Program-made: the position numbers and the translations under genes | The notes under the pieces: generated by a model | Database searches by the model: none | What the model was told of the DNA's origin: nothing | The model's input: only the letters and a program-made list of their open reading frames with translations | Source: Leucobacter salsicius M1-8 | Lineage (GTDB): Bacteria > Actinomycetota > Actinomycetes > Actinomycetales > Microbacteriaceae | Length of the DNA stretch: 64,000 nt | Reading direction: 5' to 3' | NCBI RefSeq assembly: GCF_000350525.1 | Contig: NZ_AOCN01000015.1 | Coordinates: 1 to 64,000 of the forward strand | Part shown: positions 40,882-50,163 of the stretch, piece by piece | How positions within the stretch are numbered: position 1 is the stretch's first letter | Layout of the letters: every line of letters starts with the position of its first letter

Positions 40882-42114
40882 ATGACCGAGCAGAACTCTC
40901 CCAGCGCTGTGCGCAGCACCCCTGCGGGCCCCCTGCACACGGGTAGCGATCCTGATCCGATCCGTTTTCTCGACGACGCGGGCGGCTACGCCCCCTCAGC
41001 GACGGCAGCTGAGTTCGCGAGCGAGCTCGAGGGCGTCGGAGTCGAAGACTTCAAGCAGTGGTACGTCGATATGGCGGGCACCCGTGCCTTCGACACCGAG
41101 TGCACACACCTGCAGCGCCAGGGCCAGCTCGCCCTCTGGGTGCCGAGCGTTGGTCAAGAAGGCTGCCAGGTCGGCCTCGCCCACGCGACCGAACCGCAGG
41201 ATCACATCTTCCCCGCCTACCGCGAGCACACCGTCGCGAAGGTGCGCGGCGTACCGTTCGAGCGGGTCGCCTCACTGTTTCGTGGCGTGACCCACGGCGG
41301 TTGGGACATCACTGACCCGGCCAACGGCAACTTTCACCAGTACACGCTCGTGCTCGGCTCACAGACGCAGCACGCCACCGGATACGCGCTCGGGCAGGTG
41401 CTCGACGCAAAGATGCGCGCGCTCGCTGCGGGTGATTCCGCCGGTTCGGTGCTCGACCCCGGCGAGGCAGGCACCGCCACTGGCGAGGCGACCGTCGTGT
41501 TCTACGGTGACGGCACCTCGAGCCAGGGCGACCCCAACGAGGCCATGATCTTCGCCGCGAGCTACCAGACGCCCGAGCTGTTCATGGTGCAGAACAACGG
41601 CTGGGCGATCTCGGTGCCCGTCGAGCGCCAGACGCGCACGCCGCTGTACCGCCGCGCGCTCGGCTTCGGCATTCGTGCCGTGCAGATCGACGGCAACGAT
41701 CCGCTCGCAGCCTACGCCGTGAGCCGCCGCTACCTGCGCCTCGCCCGCGAGGGTGCCGGCCCCGGCTACATCGAGGCGCTCACCTACCGTATCGGCGCAC
41801 ACACGACGAGCGACGATCCTACGCGCTACCGCGAGAACGCCGAGCTCGAGTACTGGCAGCAGCGCGACCCGCTCATGCGACTTGAGGCATATCTTCGCTC
41901 GCTTGGTGTGACCGACGAGTTCTTCGCCGAGACCCACGAGGCCGCAGACCGCGAAGCGAAGCGAGTGCGCGAGGCCATTCTGACGCTCCCAGTGCCTGAC
42001 GCCGATGATATGTTCGCAAACGTATATAGCGAGGTGCACCCGCGCATCGAGGAACAGCGTGAGTGGCTTGCCCGCTACGAAGCATCGTTCGAAGACCAGG
42101 AGGCCGGCGCATGA
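40882..42114 (+). CDS. 2-oxoacid dehydrogenase E1 component, alpha subunit (pyruvate or branched-chain type)
   Basis: 410 residues. The ThDP-binding motif runs from GDGTSSQGDPNEAM to NNGWAIS. The phosphorylation-loop-like region YRIGAHTTSDDPTRYR is typical of alpha subunits. LWVPSVGQEGCQVGLAHA and HIFPAYREH are family blocks. With E1-beta (4-nt overlap) and E2 it forms the E1/E2 core that oxidatively decarboxylates a 2-oxoacid to acyl-CoA; E3 is not encoded here. Pyruvate versus branched-chain substrates cannot be told apart by reading. Confidence 0.92.
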   Translation: MTEQNSPSAVRSTPAGPLHTGSDPDPIRFLDDAGGYAPSATAAEFASELEGVGVEDFKQWYVDMAGTRAFDTECTHLQRQGQLALWVPSVGQEGCQVGLAHATEPQDHIFPAYREHTVAKVRGVPFERVASLFRGVTHGGWDITDPANGNFHQYTLVLGSQTQHATGYALGQVLDAKMRALAAGDSAGSVLDPGEAGTATGEATVVFYGDGTSSQGDPNEAMIFAASYQTPELFMVQNNGWAISVPVERQTRTPLYRRALGFGIRAVQIDGNDPLAAYAVSRRYLRLAREGAGPGYIEALTYRIGAHTTSDDPTRYRENAELEYWQQRDPLMRLEAYLRSLGVTDEFFAETHEAADREAKRVREAILTLPVPDADDMFANVYSEVHPRIEEQREWLARYEASFEDQEAGA

Positions 42115-43127
42115 GTGCGACCATCAGCGTGAACCCAGGCGCGAGCGCAATCTCGCGGCAGCTGCCCATCGCGAAGGCCATTAACGAGGGCCTGCGCGCC
42201 GCGATGACGGCCAACGATCGCGTCATCCTGATGGGTGAGGACATTGGCCCGCTCGGCGGCGTCTTCCGTGTCACCGACAAGCTGCAGGCAGAGTTCGGCT
42301 CGGCCCGCGTGCTCGACACCCCGCTCGCAGAGTCGGGCATCGTCGGCAGTGCGATCGGGCTTGCGATGCGCGGATACCGCCCCGTCGTCGAGATCCAGTT
42401 CGACGGCTTCATCTTCCCCGCCTTCAACCAGATCGTGTCGCAGCTCGCCAAGATTACGAGTCGCCACGACGGCAAGATCCAGATGCCCGTCGTGATCCGG
42501 GTGCCCTACGGCGGGCACATCGGCGCCATCGAGCACCACCAGGAAAGCCCCGAAGCGTACTTCGCGCACACCCCGGGACTGCGCGTCGTCGCACCGTCGA
42601 CTGCGAACGACGCCTACTGGATGATTCAGCAGGCGATCGAATCACCCGATCCGGTGCTGTTTTTCGAGCCCAAGGCGAAGTACTGGCAGAAGGGCGACGT
42701 CAATTTTGACGAGCCCGCGACCGATCTGCATACGACCCGGGTCGCTCGTACCGGCACCGACTGCACCGTCGTCGGCTACGGTGCCATGGTGACCACCCTG
42801 ATGCAGGCCGCCGAGGTCGCCGAAGCAGAGGGCACGAGCATCGAGGTGGTCGACCTGCGCAGCATCTCGCCGATCGACTTCGAGCCGCTGCTCGGGTCGG
42901 TGCGCAAGACGGGCCGCCTCGTCGTCGCCCAGGAGGCCTCGGGCAATGCGAGCGTCGGCAGCGAAATCGCTGCATACGTCGCGGAGCATGCGTTCTACTC
43001 CCTGCAGGCGCCCGTGTTGCGGGCGTCGGGCTACGACGTGCCGTTCCCGCCCGCGCACCTCGAAGGTGTCTTCCTGCCCGATGCGGACCGCGTGCTTGAG
43101 GCCGTCGACCGCACGATGCACTACTAG
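42111..43127 (+). CDS. 2-oxoacid dehydrogenase E1 component, beta subunit
   Basis: 338 residues from ATG 42111, with AGGAGG 7 nt upstream. The transketolase-like pyrimidine domain has [18 protein letters not shown] and [33 protein letters not shown] and RLVVAQEA belong to the C-terminal domain. It pairs with the alpha subunit encoded immediately upstream, forming the ThDP site at the interface. Confidence 0.94.
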   Translation: MSATISVNPGASAISRQLPIAKAINEGLRAAMTANDRVILMGEDIGPLGGVFRVTDKLQAEFGSARVLDTPLAESGIVGSAIGLAMRGYRPVVEIQFDGFIFPAFNQIVSQLAKITSRHDGKIQMPVVIRVPYGGHIGAIEHHQESPEAYFAHTPGLRVVAPSTANDAYWMIQQAIESPDPVLFFEPKAKYWQKGDVNFDEPATDLHTTRVARTGTDCTVVGYGAMVTTLMQAAEVAEAEGTSIEVVDLRSISPIDFEPLLGSVRKTGRLVVAQEASGNASVGSEIAAYVAEHAFYSLQAPVLRASGYDVPFPPAHLEGVFLPDADRVLEAVDRTMHY

Positions 43128-43151
43128 GCCCAGTACACTTCACCATCACGA

Positions 43152-43175
43152 GGTACCCACCAGATTTTGGGTACC
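43152..43175 (+). promoter_or_regulatory. Hairpin between E1-beta and E2 genes
   Basis: The perfect 7-bp arms GGTACCC / GGGTACC have a 10-nt loop in the 80-bp gap before the E2 ribosome site (AGAAGGAG). It could lower E2 read-through or stabilise an mRNA end. Confidence 0.45.
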
Positions 43176-43207
43176 GCCCCAGGCAGCACCACCCAGAAGG
43201 AGCCGAC

Positions 43208-44545
43208 ATGAGCGAGATGAGCTTCCCCCTCCCCGACGTAGGCGAGGGGCTCACCGAGGCCGAGATCGTCACCTGGTTCGTCGCCCCCGGCGACACCGTG
43301 ACCCTCAACCAGGTGATCTGCGAGATTGAGACCGCCAAGTCGCTCGTCGAGCTACCGTCACCCTTCGCGGGCGTCGTCACCGAGGTGCTCGCCGAGGTCG
43401 GCGACACCGTGCCGGTCGGCGAACCGATCCTGCGGGTGACCGTGGCCGATGGTGCCGGATCGGTGCCCGACGCTGCCGCGCCGGCTGAGACCGTGACTCC
43501 TGCGGCCGCCCCGGCTGCTGCACCCGAAATTGCTGTACCCGTCGAGGCGGCCCCGGCAGAAGAAGCCGGCGGCGCCGTGCTCGTCGGCTATGGCACCGGA
43601 GGTGCCGCGAAGTCGCGTCGCCGTCGCGGGGGAGAGCCGCCGTTGACGGGCACCAAGCCGGCCGTGATTCCTGTGGCGGATGCCTCACCGGTGATTGCAA
43701 AACCCCCGATCCGGAAGCTCGCGAAGGATCTCGGTGTCGACCTCACCCAGATCGAGGGAAGTGGCATCGCGGGCGAGATCTTGCGCGACGACGTCGTGCG
43801 TAACGCGTCGCAGGCGCGCGTGTTCCGCAACATCGAGACGCCCGAGCCGCAGGCGGCACGCGAGGTGCGCGTTCCGCTGAAGGGCGTGCGCAAGCAGATC
43901 GCCAAGGCAATGGCCGCGAGCTCGAACGACGCACCGCACGTGGGCGTCTTCACCGACGTTGACGCGACCCGCACCATGGAGTTCGTGAAGCGACTCAAGG
44001 CTTCGACCGACTTCGCGGGCGTAAAGGTATCGCCGCTGCTGATCTTCGCAAAGGCGATGCTGTGGGCAGTACGCCGCAACCCCGAGATTAACTCGACGTT
44101 CACCGAGACCGAGATCATTCACCACAACTTCGTGAACCTCGGCATCGCCGCGGCCACGCCCCGCGGCCTGATCGTGCCGAACATTAAGGATGCGCAGGAG
44201 CTCAGCCTGCTCGACCTCGCGCGAGCAATCGAGCAGCTGACCCTCACGGCCCGCGATGGCCGTACGCAGCCGGCCGAAATGTCCAACGGCACGATTACGA
44301 TCACGAACATTGGCGTGTTTGGCATGGACTTCGGCACGCCGATCCTGGTGCCCGGTGAGGTTGCGATCATGGCGATGGGCACGATCAAGCTGAAGCCGTG
44401 GGTCGTCGATGGCGAGGTGCGCCCGCGCATGGTTACGACCGTGGGTGGCTCGTTCGACCACCGCGTGGTTGACGGTGACGTGATCTCGCGCTTCGTGGCC
44501 GACGTGGCCTCGGTGCTCGAGGAGCCCGCGCTGCTGCTCGATTAG
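43208..44545 (+). CDS. Dihydrolipoamide acyltransferase (E2) of a 2-oxoacid dehydrogenase complex
   Basis: 445 residues: one N-terminal lipoyl domain ([17 protein letters not shown], lipoyl Lys about 43), an Ala/Pro/Glu linker, an E3/E1-binding domain ([19 protein letters not shown], then GEILRDDV) and the acyltransferase core ([20 protein letters not shown]; catalytic [10 protein letters not shown] near the end). It transfers the acyl group to CoA. The start has AGAAGGAG upstream. It is the last gene of the E1/E2 operon. Confidence 0.94.
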   Translation: MSEMSFPLPDVGEGLTEAEIVTWFVAPGDTVTLNQVICEIETAKSLVELPSPFAGVVTEVLAEVGDTVPVGEPILRVTVADGAGSVPDAAAPAETVTPAAAPAAAPEIAVPVEAAPAEEAGGAVLVGYGTGGAAKSRRRRGGEPPLTGTKPAVIPVADASPVIAKPPIRKLAKDLGVDLTQIEGSGIAGEILRDDVVRNASQARVFRNIETPEPQAAREVRVPLKGVRKQIAKAMAASSNDAPHVGVFTDVDATRTMEFVKRLKASTDFAGVKVSPLLIFAKAMLWAVRRNPEINSTFTETEIIHHNFVNLGIAAATPRGLIVPNIKDAQELSLLDLARAIEQLTLTARDGRTQPAEMSNGTITITNIGVFGMDFGTPILVPGEVAIMAMGTIKLKPWVVDGEVRPRMVTTVGGSFDHRVVDGDVISRFVADVASVLEEPALLLD

Positions 44546-44557
44546 CTGTTCTTGCAG

Positions 44558-44592
44558 AACGGGCCGGATCCCCACTGGGGACCCTGCCCGTT
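44558..44592 (+). terminator. Terminator of the E1/E2 operon
   Basis: Outer arms AACGGGC / GCCCGTT and inner CCCC / GGGG lie 12 bp after the E2 stop, followed by TGCGTT. Confidence 0.7.
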
Positions 44593-44617
44593 TGCGTTGG
44601 CTGCTCCAGCCCTCGTC

Positions 44618-44646
44618 ATTCTGCGCGAGCTTGCGAGTCGCAGAAT
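44618..44646. repeat. REP-like hairpin, CTGCGACTC family
   Basis: The arms ATTCTGCG / CGCAGAAT (8 bp) have the loop-side sequence GCGAGT next to the right arm. The same plan occurs at 22136 and 60890. It lies between the convergent E2 and aquaporin genes. Confidence 0.6.
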
Positions 44647-44672
44647 CCAGTCGCTCGCTTCGTGGCTACTGC

Positions 44673-45335
44673 CTACCGCGCAATCTTCGTGCTCTTGGTG
44701 GTCGGCCGCACGAGCTTGTCCTCCTTGTTGAGCGCACCGAACGCGATCGCAGCGAGTGCGGCGCCGACGAGGGGAGCGAGGAAGTACATCCAGAGCGCAC
44801 TCCAGGCGAAGTTGCCGCCAACGGCGAGGCCGAGAGCGACGGCCGGGTTGAAGCTGCCGCCAGAGATGCTACCCACGGTTGAGGCGCCCACGAACACGGT
44901 GGTGCCGATGGCGAGACCATAGAACGAGTTGCCCGTGTGGTCTTTCGAGGTCGCCGTATTGAGCACGACGTAGACGAGCACGAACGTGAAGAGTGCTTTG
45001 ACGAGAAAGGCGGGGCCCATCTCAACCTCGAGGGGGGCGGCGGGGCGGGCAAAGAGCACACCCGCAAGCACGGCACCGAGTGCGCCGCCCACGAGCTGCG
45101 CGATGACATACGCCACCAGGTCTGCAAGTCCCAGCGCACCGCGTAGGTAGGCGCCAAACGAGATCGCAGGGTTGATGTGGCCGCCAGACATATGTCCGGT
45201 TGCGAATACAAGAACCAAGAGCGCGAAGCCAATGGCGAGCGGGGCGAAGTCGCCCGAGTTGTTGATGGCTGCGATGATCGCAAAAACAAACAAGAACGTG
45301 GCGAGGGCCTCGGCCACTGCGTTGCGGATCGACAT
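44673..45335 (-). CDS. Aquaporin (MIP family)
   Basis: 220 residues from ATG 45335 (AGAGG upstream). Six transmembrane segments and two NPA boxes are present: GGHINPAISFGAYLRG and GGSFNPAVALGLAVGG. The residues around the second box (a small residue before NPA and an R-to-V change at the selectivity position, NPAV in place of NPAR) depart from classical AqpZ or GlpF and suggest a widened or altered pore. It is divergent from the Fur gene. Confidence 0.92.
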   Translation of the reverse strand: MSIRNAVAEALATFLFVFAIIAAINNSGDFAPLAIGFALLVLVFATGHMSGGHINPAISFGAYLRGALGLADLVAYVIAQLVGGALGAVLAGVLFARPAAPLEVEMGPAFLVKALFTFVLVYVVLNTATSKDHTGNSFYGLAIGTTVFVGASTVGSISGGSFNPAVALGLAVGGNFAWSALWMYFLAPLVGAALAAIAFGALNKEDKLVRPTTKSTKIAR

Positions 45336-45476
45336 TGCGTACCTCTTCCTTGAGCATGGCAATTAGCGGATTCAGCTTAGTGCCGCGCGAAGAGCGGTCA
45401 CAGGTGTGGTTCAAGGAATCGTCTACTGCACTTGGTGGATCGTTGACCCTACGTTTACCGACACGTGTCATGTTGT

Positions 45477-45508
45477 TATTTTGAGTTACTCAAAATAGAC
45501 GCTATGAT
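45477..45508 (+). promoter_or_regulatory. Fur/PerR-type operator and leaderless promoter of fur-katA
   Basis: A perfect inverted repeat, TATTTTGAG-TTA-CTCAAAATA in three parts, covers 45477-45497. The -10 element TATGAT (45503-45508) follows 5 bp later and lies 8 nt before the ATG at 45517. The operator thus covers the -35 zone, a classic arrangement for autorepression by the adjacent Fur-family protein. Confidence 0.78.
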
Positions 45509-45516
45509 GGGTCCAT

Positions 45517-45957
45517 ATGGAACACACGCTGACCCCACCTACGGACGCCGAACTGCGCGACCGTTTGAAGGCGGCCGGCCTACGTGCGACCACGCCTCGA
45601 GCCGCTGTGATGCGGCTGCTTGGCCGCGGCGGGCACTGGAGTGCAACCGAGGTCTTCGACGAGGTCAAGGTTGAGCTGCCGGGCACCTCTGTGCAGGCTG
45701 TCTACGGAGTGCTTTCGGCTCTGTGCGAGGTGCGCATTCTGCGCAAGATCGAGGCGTCTGCCGGTGCTGCGCTCTACGAAGTGCACCGCGGCGACAATCA
45801 TCACCATCTCGTGTGCGTGATGTGCGGCGATATTCGCGACGTTCCGTGTGCTGTTGGCCAGGCCCCGTGCCTCACGGCGAGCGAAAGCCACGGCTACGAG
45901 ATCTTGGCCGCCGACGTCACGTATCGAGGCGTGTGTCCCGCTTGCGCCACAGTCTGA
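45517..45957 (+). CDS. Fur-family regulator (FurA/PerR-like peroxide sensor)
   Basis: 146 residues. The N-terminal winged HTH ([20 protein letters not shown]) is followed by the metal-binding [19 protein letters not shown] and a second Cys pair, GVCPAC, near the end (structural zinc CXXC pairs). It lies 46 bp upstream of a catalase gene in the same direction. The pattern is that of FurA-KatG or CatR-CatA, where peroxide oxidises the sensor and derepresses catalase and itself. Confidence 0.93.
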   Translation: MEHTLTPPTDAELRDRLKAAGLRATTPRAAVMRLLGRGGHWSATEVFDEVKVELPGTSVQAVYGVLSALCEVRILRKIEASAGAALYEVHRGDNHHHLVCVMCGDIRDVPCAVGQAPCLTASESHGYEILAADVTYRGVCPACATV

Positions 45958-46003
45958 CATCCAAGTTTTTACTAGCCATTTGTTCACTACCAGGAGAGGT
46001 CTC

Positions 46004-47506
46004 ATGACAGATCAGAAGCTGACCACCACCCAGACCGGTACGCCGATCGCCAACGACGAGCATTCGCTCACCGTCGGCGCCAATGGCCCCACCGTCCTGC
46101 ACGACCGCTACCTCGTTGAGAAGCTCGCCGCGTTCAACCGCGAGCGTGTGCCCGAGCGCAACCCCCACGCAAAGGGCGGCGGCGCATTTGGTGAGTTCGT
46201 CGTCACCGAGGACGTTTCGAAGTACACGCGTGCAGCTGTGTTCCAGCCCGGCGCCAAGGCAGAGACGCTGATCCGTTTCTCGACCGTTGCCGGCGAGCAG
46301 GGTTCGCCTGACACCTGGCGCGACGTGCGCGGCTTCTCGCTGCGTTTCTACACGACCGAGGGCAACCTCGACATCGTGGGCAACAACACCCCCACGTTCT
46401 TCATTCGTGACGGCATCAAGTTCCCCGACTTCATCCACTCGCAGAAGCGCCTGGCTGACTCGGGTCTGCGCGACGCTGACATGCAGTGGGACTTCTGGAC
46501 CCTCTCACCCGAGTCCTCGCACCAGGTGACCTACCTCATGGGTGACCGTGGCCTCCCCGCCAGCTGGCGCGAGGTCAACGGCTATGGCTCGCACACCTAC
46601 CAGTGGATCAACGCTGAGGGCGAGAAGTTCTGGGTCAAGTACCACTTCATGTCGCAGCAGGGCGTCAAGAACATGACCGGCGAAGAAGCAGACGCGCTTG
46701 CGGGCACCGACGCCGATTACCACCGCCGCGACCTGTTCAATGCGATCGCAGACGGCAACTTCCCGTCGTGGGACGTCTACGTGCAGATTATGCCGCACGA
46801 GGAGGCGAAGACGTACCGCTTCAACCCCTTCGATCTCACGAAGACCTGGCCCAAGGCTGACTACCCCCGTATCAAGGTGGGCACGTTCACGCTGAACCGC
46901 AACCCGCAGAACTTCTTCGCCGAGATCGAGCAGGCTGCCTTCTCGCCCGGCAACCAGGTTCCCGGCACCGGCATCTCGCCCGACAAGATGCTCATGGCTC
47001 GCGTGTTCTCGTACCCCGACGCTCAGCGCTACCGCATCGGCACGAACTACAACCAGCTGCCGGTCAACCAGCCGCACGCCACTGAGGCGAACAACTACAT
47101 GCACCAGGGCAACATGCAGTACCACTTCCCCTCGGCTGCACAGCGCGTCTACCACCCCAACTCGTTTGGCGCAGCAGGCGGCCCGGAGGCCAACGCGCAG
47201 GCTGGTGTTGAGGGCAACTGGGAGTCGGACGGCGAGCTCGTGCGCACCGCGTACACGCTGCGCTCGGACGACGGCGACTTCGTGCAGGCAGGCATCCTCT
47301 ACCGCGACGTGTACAACGACGAGGAGAAGGCCCGCTTCCACGCCACGCTCGGTGGTCAGGCGCAGGCCATCACGATCGACGAGATCCGTGAGCGTTTCTT
47401 CCAGTACTGGACGAATGTAGACGCGAACCTCGGCCAGATCCTGCGCGCCGTGTACGCGCAGGGTGCAGGCACCCCTGCAACCGACGTTCACGAGTCGCGC
47501 GTGTAA
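46004..47506 (+). CDS. katA: Monofunctional heme catalase
   Basis: 500 residues from ATG 46004 (CAGGAGAGG upstream). Clade 3 small-subunit catalase: distal His in [14 protein letters not shown], distal Asn in [33 protein letters not shown] (NADPH-binding region), and the proximal Tyr motif [14 protein letters not shown]. It dismutates hydrogen peroxide in the cytoplasm. It is probably co-transcribed with the Fur-family gene and followed by a strong terminator. Confidence 0.97.
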   Translation: MTDQKLTTTQTGTPIANDEHSLTVGANGPTVLHDRYLVEKLAAFNRERVPERNPHAKGGGAFGEFVVTEDVSKYTRAAVFQPGAKAETLIRFSTVAGEQGSPDTWRDVRGFSLRFYTTEGNLDIVGNNTPTFFIRDGIKFPDFIHSQKRLADSGLRDADMQWDFWTLSPESSHQVTYLMGDRGLPASWREVNGYGSHTYQWINAEGEKFWVKYHFMSQQGVKNMTGEEADALAGTDADYHRRDLFNAIADGNFPSWDVYVQIMPHEEAKTYRFNPFDLTKTWPKADYPRIKVGTFTLNRNPQNFFAEIEQAAFSPGNQVPGTGISPDKMLMARVFSYPDAQRYRIGTNYNQLPVNQPHATEANNYMHQGNMQYHFPSAAQRVYHPNSFGAAGGPEANAQAGVEGNWESDGELVRTAYTLRSDDGDFVQAGILYRDVYNDEEKARFHATLGGQAQAITIDEIRERFFQYWTNVDANLGQILRAVYAQGAGTPATDVHESRV

Positions 47507-47519
47507 CCTACCGGTTGTA

Positions 47520-47568
47520 ACGACTAAGCGGCGCCCCAGGTTCTATGCTCTGGGGCGCCGCTTCGTCG
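47520..47568 (+). terminator. katA terminator
   Basis: The arms AAGCGGCGCCCCAG / CTGGGGCGCCGCTT, extended by ACGAC / GTCGT, are followed by GTTTTATC. It also serves the convergent SDR gene. Confidence 0.88.
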
Positions 47569-47582
47569 TGTTTTATCGGGCG

Positions 47583-48383
47583 TTACTTTGCGTCGTTCCA
47601 CGACCAGATGTCGTCACCGCGCAGTGTCGCGTCGGCGCCACCATCGCAGTAGATGGTTTGCCCGGCGAGGTGTGAGTTCTGCTCACTCGTGAGCCAGATC
47701 AGCAGGTCCGCGATCGAGCGTGCAGGCTGGTGATAGTTGAGCGGCATGGGCACAGAAGCATCCACCATTGCGGCGCCCTCGGGCGATGCCAGTAGCTCCT
47801 CGGTCATCGGCGTGATGACGGTGCCAGGGGCTACCGCGTTGAGCGGAATGCTACTGCCAGCCCACGCCTCGCTGATCGACTCGCGGCGAACCCAGCGTGA
47901 GAGCGCGCGTTTTGACGAGGAGTAGTTGAGGTATCCGGCTTCGGGTCCCTGCTCGGCCAGGGCGGTGCCCACCTCGATGGCTAGAGCTTCATTGCCCGAA
48001 AGGCCCGCCTCAACCAGCTCGGCTGACGGCTGCTGAAGTGATGCCATCGATGACACGACCGCTGCGCGGGGCTTGTCTGAATTGCGCAGGGCCGGCAGCA
48101 TCCCGGTGAGAAATTCGGTCACGCCGAAGAAGTTAATTGAGAACGTCTTCGCGATCGGCGCCGCGATGCCGGCGCACGCGATGACGCCATCAACCTTGCC
48201 GCCTGCCAGTGCGCTGGCGCGCTCTGCGGCGTCTGCCCGCCCCTCGGGGGTCGAGAGGTCTGCGGGCACTTCGACGTCTTTGAGATCGACGCCAATAACG
48301 GTGTGGCCTTGTTCGCGCAGGGCCGCAGCGGTCGTTGCGCCGATGCCTGAGGCTGCGCCAGTCACTACGTAGGTGCGTGTCAT
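47583..48383 (-). CDS. Short-chain dehydrogenase/reductase
   Basis: 266 residues; AGGAG lies about 7 nt before ATG 48383. Rossmann motif TGAASGIGATTAAALREQG, NNAG equivalent ACAGIA, catalytic Tyr-Lys in YSSSKRALSRW, and a C-terminal GQTIYCDGGADATLRG. It resembles the 3-alpha-hydroxysteroid-dehydrogenase-like SDRs of actinobacteria. The substrate is unknown. It is 62 bp downstream of a MarR gene in the same direction, which likely controls it. Confidence 0.9.
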   Translation of the reverse strand: MTRTYVVTGAASGIGATTAAALREQGHTVIGVDLKDVEVPADLSTPEGRADAAERASALAGGKVDGVIACAGIAAPIAKTFSINFFGVTEFLTGMLPALRNSDKPRAAVVSSMASLQQPSAELVEAGLSGNEALAIEVGTALAEQGPEAGYLNYSSSKRALSRWVRRESISEAWAGSSIPLNAVAPGTVITPMTEELLASPEGAAMVDASVPMPLNYHQPARSIADLLIWLTSEQNSHLAGQTIYCDGGADATLRGDDIWSWNDAK

Positions 48384-48445
48384 GTTGGTGCTCCTTATTT
48401 CTCGAGGTAAATGTTGGGGCCAGGGAAGATGACGCGCAGCGGGGG

Positions 48446-48907
48446 CTAGATGGTAGCGCCGAGTGCGCGGGTGAACTGGACGATGGAGTTCGTGTCAATG
48501 CCGGGCGCTAGCCGCAGCGCATCGCGCACCATCGCGGTGCCTGCGTCGATGAGGCCTTGGTACGCGCGTGCCCCCGACGGGGTGAGCGAAATGTCAGTGG
48601 CTCGTCTGTCGCCGGCAACTGCTGTGCGCTCGACGAGGCCTGCCGCGAGTAGTCGCGCGAGGCTCTTGCTCATCGTGGGTCGGCTCAGGTGTAGGTCTAG
48701 TGCGAGCTGTGCCGGGCGAACGCTGCCACCGATCCGGCCGAGGGTGTGGAGTGTGCGCACGTCACCTTCATTGATGTCGAGCCCGGTTTGGCGGGCTATC
48801 TGCCCCTGCACGCGGGGCGATGACCATGCGGAGACCAGCTCGACGAAATTGGCAAGCACCTCCTCGACCTGTTGGTCGGAGGTTGAGCTCGCGGTTGGTG
48901 TCGTCAC
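48446..48907 (-). CDS. MarR-family transcriptional regulator
   Basis: 153 residues from GTG 48907. The MarR winged helix (RPAQLALDLHLSRPTMSKSLARL, split here as LALDLHLSRPTMSKS, then VERTAVAGDRRATDISLT) is clear. There is no Shine-Dalgarno, and TATAGT on the minus strand (48915-48920) lies 7 nt before the start, so the message is likely leaderless. It is expected to repress itself and the SDR until an aromatic or oxidant ligand binds. Confidence 0.9.
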   Translation of the reverse strand: MTTPTASSTSDQQVEEVLANFVELVSAWSSPRVQGQIARQTGLDINEGDVRTLHTLGRIGGSVRPAQLALDLHLSRPTMSKSLARLLAAGLVERTAVAGDRRATDISLTPSGARAYQGLIDAGTAMVRDALRLAPGIDTNSIVQFTRALGATI

Positions 48908-48913
48908 CCTTGT

Positions 48914-48932
48914 AACTATACGCCTTTAGTTT
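48914..48932. promoter_or_regulatory. Candidate MarR operator over its own promoter
   Basis: The inverted repeat AACTA-N8-TAGTT overlaps the -10 (TATAGT, minus strand) and extends upstream, the usual place for MarR autoregulation. Confidence 0.5.
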
Positions 48933-49019
48933 CCAATGGCAACTACTTTGTGAGTTCTCGCTCCCTAGCGACGGGTTCGGGCGCGCGGGCGCAGCGCGCG
49001 CGGCCCGATCCGGACCAGA

Positions 49020-50087
49020 TCATCGGTTCGTGGGGGCGTGCGGAATATGGTGGCTCGCGGGCTCGAGCTGGATCGTCGAGTGCTCGACGTCGAAATGGCT
49101 CGTGAGGCACGCCTTCAGCTCGTCGAGGATCGCGTGGTACCCGCGCTCGTTCCAGGCGTCGTCGGTGACGGTGACGTGTGCCGAAAAGGCGGGCACCCCC
49201 GACGTGATCGTCCAGGCATGCAGGTCGTGCACCTCGGCGACGCCGGGCACCGCGAGCATGTGCCCGCGCGCAACCTCGACGTCGATGTTCTTGGGGGAGG
49301 CCTCGAGTAGCACGTCGACGACCTCGCGCAGCAGGCTGATCGCGCGGGGGAAGATGAGCACCGCGATCAGGATCGAGGCAATCTGGTCGGCGGGATTCCA
49401 ACCCGTGAACATGATCACGAGGCCGGCCGCGATCACGAGCACCGAGCCGAGCAGGTCGCCAAGCACCTCAAGATACGCGCCGCGTACGTTGAGGCTCTCC
49501 TTCTGACCCGCCTGCAGAATGAGCAGCGATACGAGGTTTGCGGCCGCGCCGATGATGGCGGCGATCAGCATCGGGCCCGACTGCACCTCGACCTCGCTAC
49601 CGAAGCGCAGGATCGCCTGTACGAAGATGACCACGGCGATCACGCCGAGGATGATGCCGTTCGCGAGGGCCGCGAGGATCTCGACGCGGAGGTATCCGAA
49701 GGTGCGCTTAGAGGTCGCGGGCAGGGCCGCGATGAGGCTCGCAATGAGGGCGATCGCGACGCCGGTGGCGTCGGTGAGCATGTGTCCGGCATCGGCCAGC
49801 AGCGACAGCGAGCCCGAGATGAATGCGCCGACGACCTGCACCACGAACACGGTCAGCGTGATGGAGAGCACCCAGATGAGTCGTTTGCGGTGCTTGCCGG
49901 TTGCGGTGCCGGCACCCTGTAGGCCGTGATCGTGCGAGTGGCCGCCACCCTTGCTACCCTTTCCGCCTGCGGCGGCCGCAGCCGCTGCCTCATCGTGGGG
50001 GGAGACCGGATGGCCGGCGCTGAACTCGGGCTCACAGCCCTCTTCGTGCGACTCGTGCGGCTCGTGGGAATCGGGCTGCGTGCTCAT
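49020..50087 (-). CDS. Cation diffusion facilitator (CzcD-like metal exporter)
   Basis: 355 residues: a His/Glu-rich cytoplasmic N-terminus (EPHESHEEGCEPE; GGGHSHDHG), six transmembrane segments with the zinc-site motifs LLADAGHMLTDATG (HxxxD, TM2) and LEVLGDLLGSVLV (TM5), and a ferredoxin-like C-terminal domain ending in His-rich SHHIPHAP. It exports Zn, Co or Cd in exchange for protons. It lies 76 bp after copA on the same strand, so metal-efflux genes are clustered. Confidence 0.93.
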   Translation of the reverse strand: MSTQPDSHEPHESHEEGCEPEFSAGHPVSPHDEAAAAAAAGGKGSKGGGHSHDHGLQGAGTATGKHRKRLIWVLSITLTVFVVQVVGAFISGSLSLLADAGHMLTDATGVAIALIASLIAALPATSKRTFGYLRVEILAALANGIILGVIAVVIFVQAILRFGSEVEVQSGPMLIAAIIGAAANLVSLLILQAGQKESLNVRGAYLEVLGDLLGSVLVIAAGLVIMFTGWNPADQIASILIAVLIFPRAISLLREVVDVLLEASPKNIDVEVARGHMLAVPGVAEVHDLHAWTITSGVPAFSAHVTVTDDAWNERGYHAILDELKACLTSHFDVEHSTIQLEPASHHIPHAPTNR

Positions 50088-50163
50088 GCCTGGACCATAC
50101 CAATCTGGGGTGAATCTGACCGTAAACTGACCGAAAAATGTGCCGCGAACCGCGTCATGAAAC

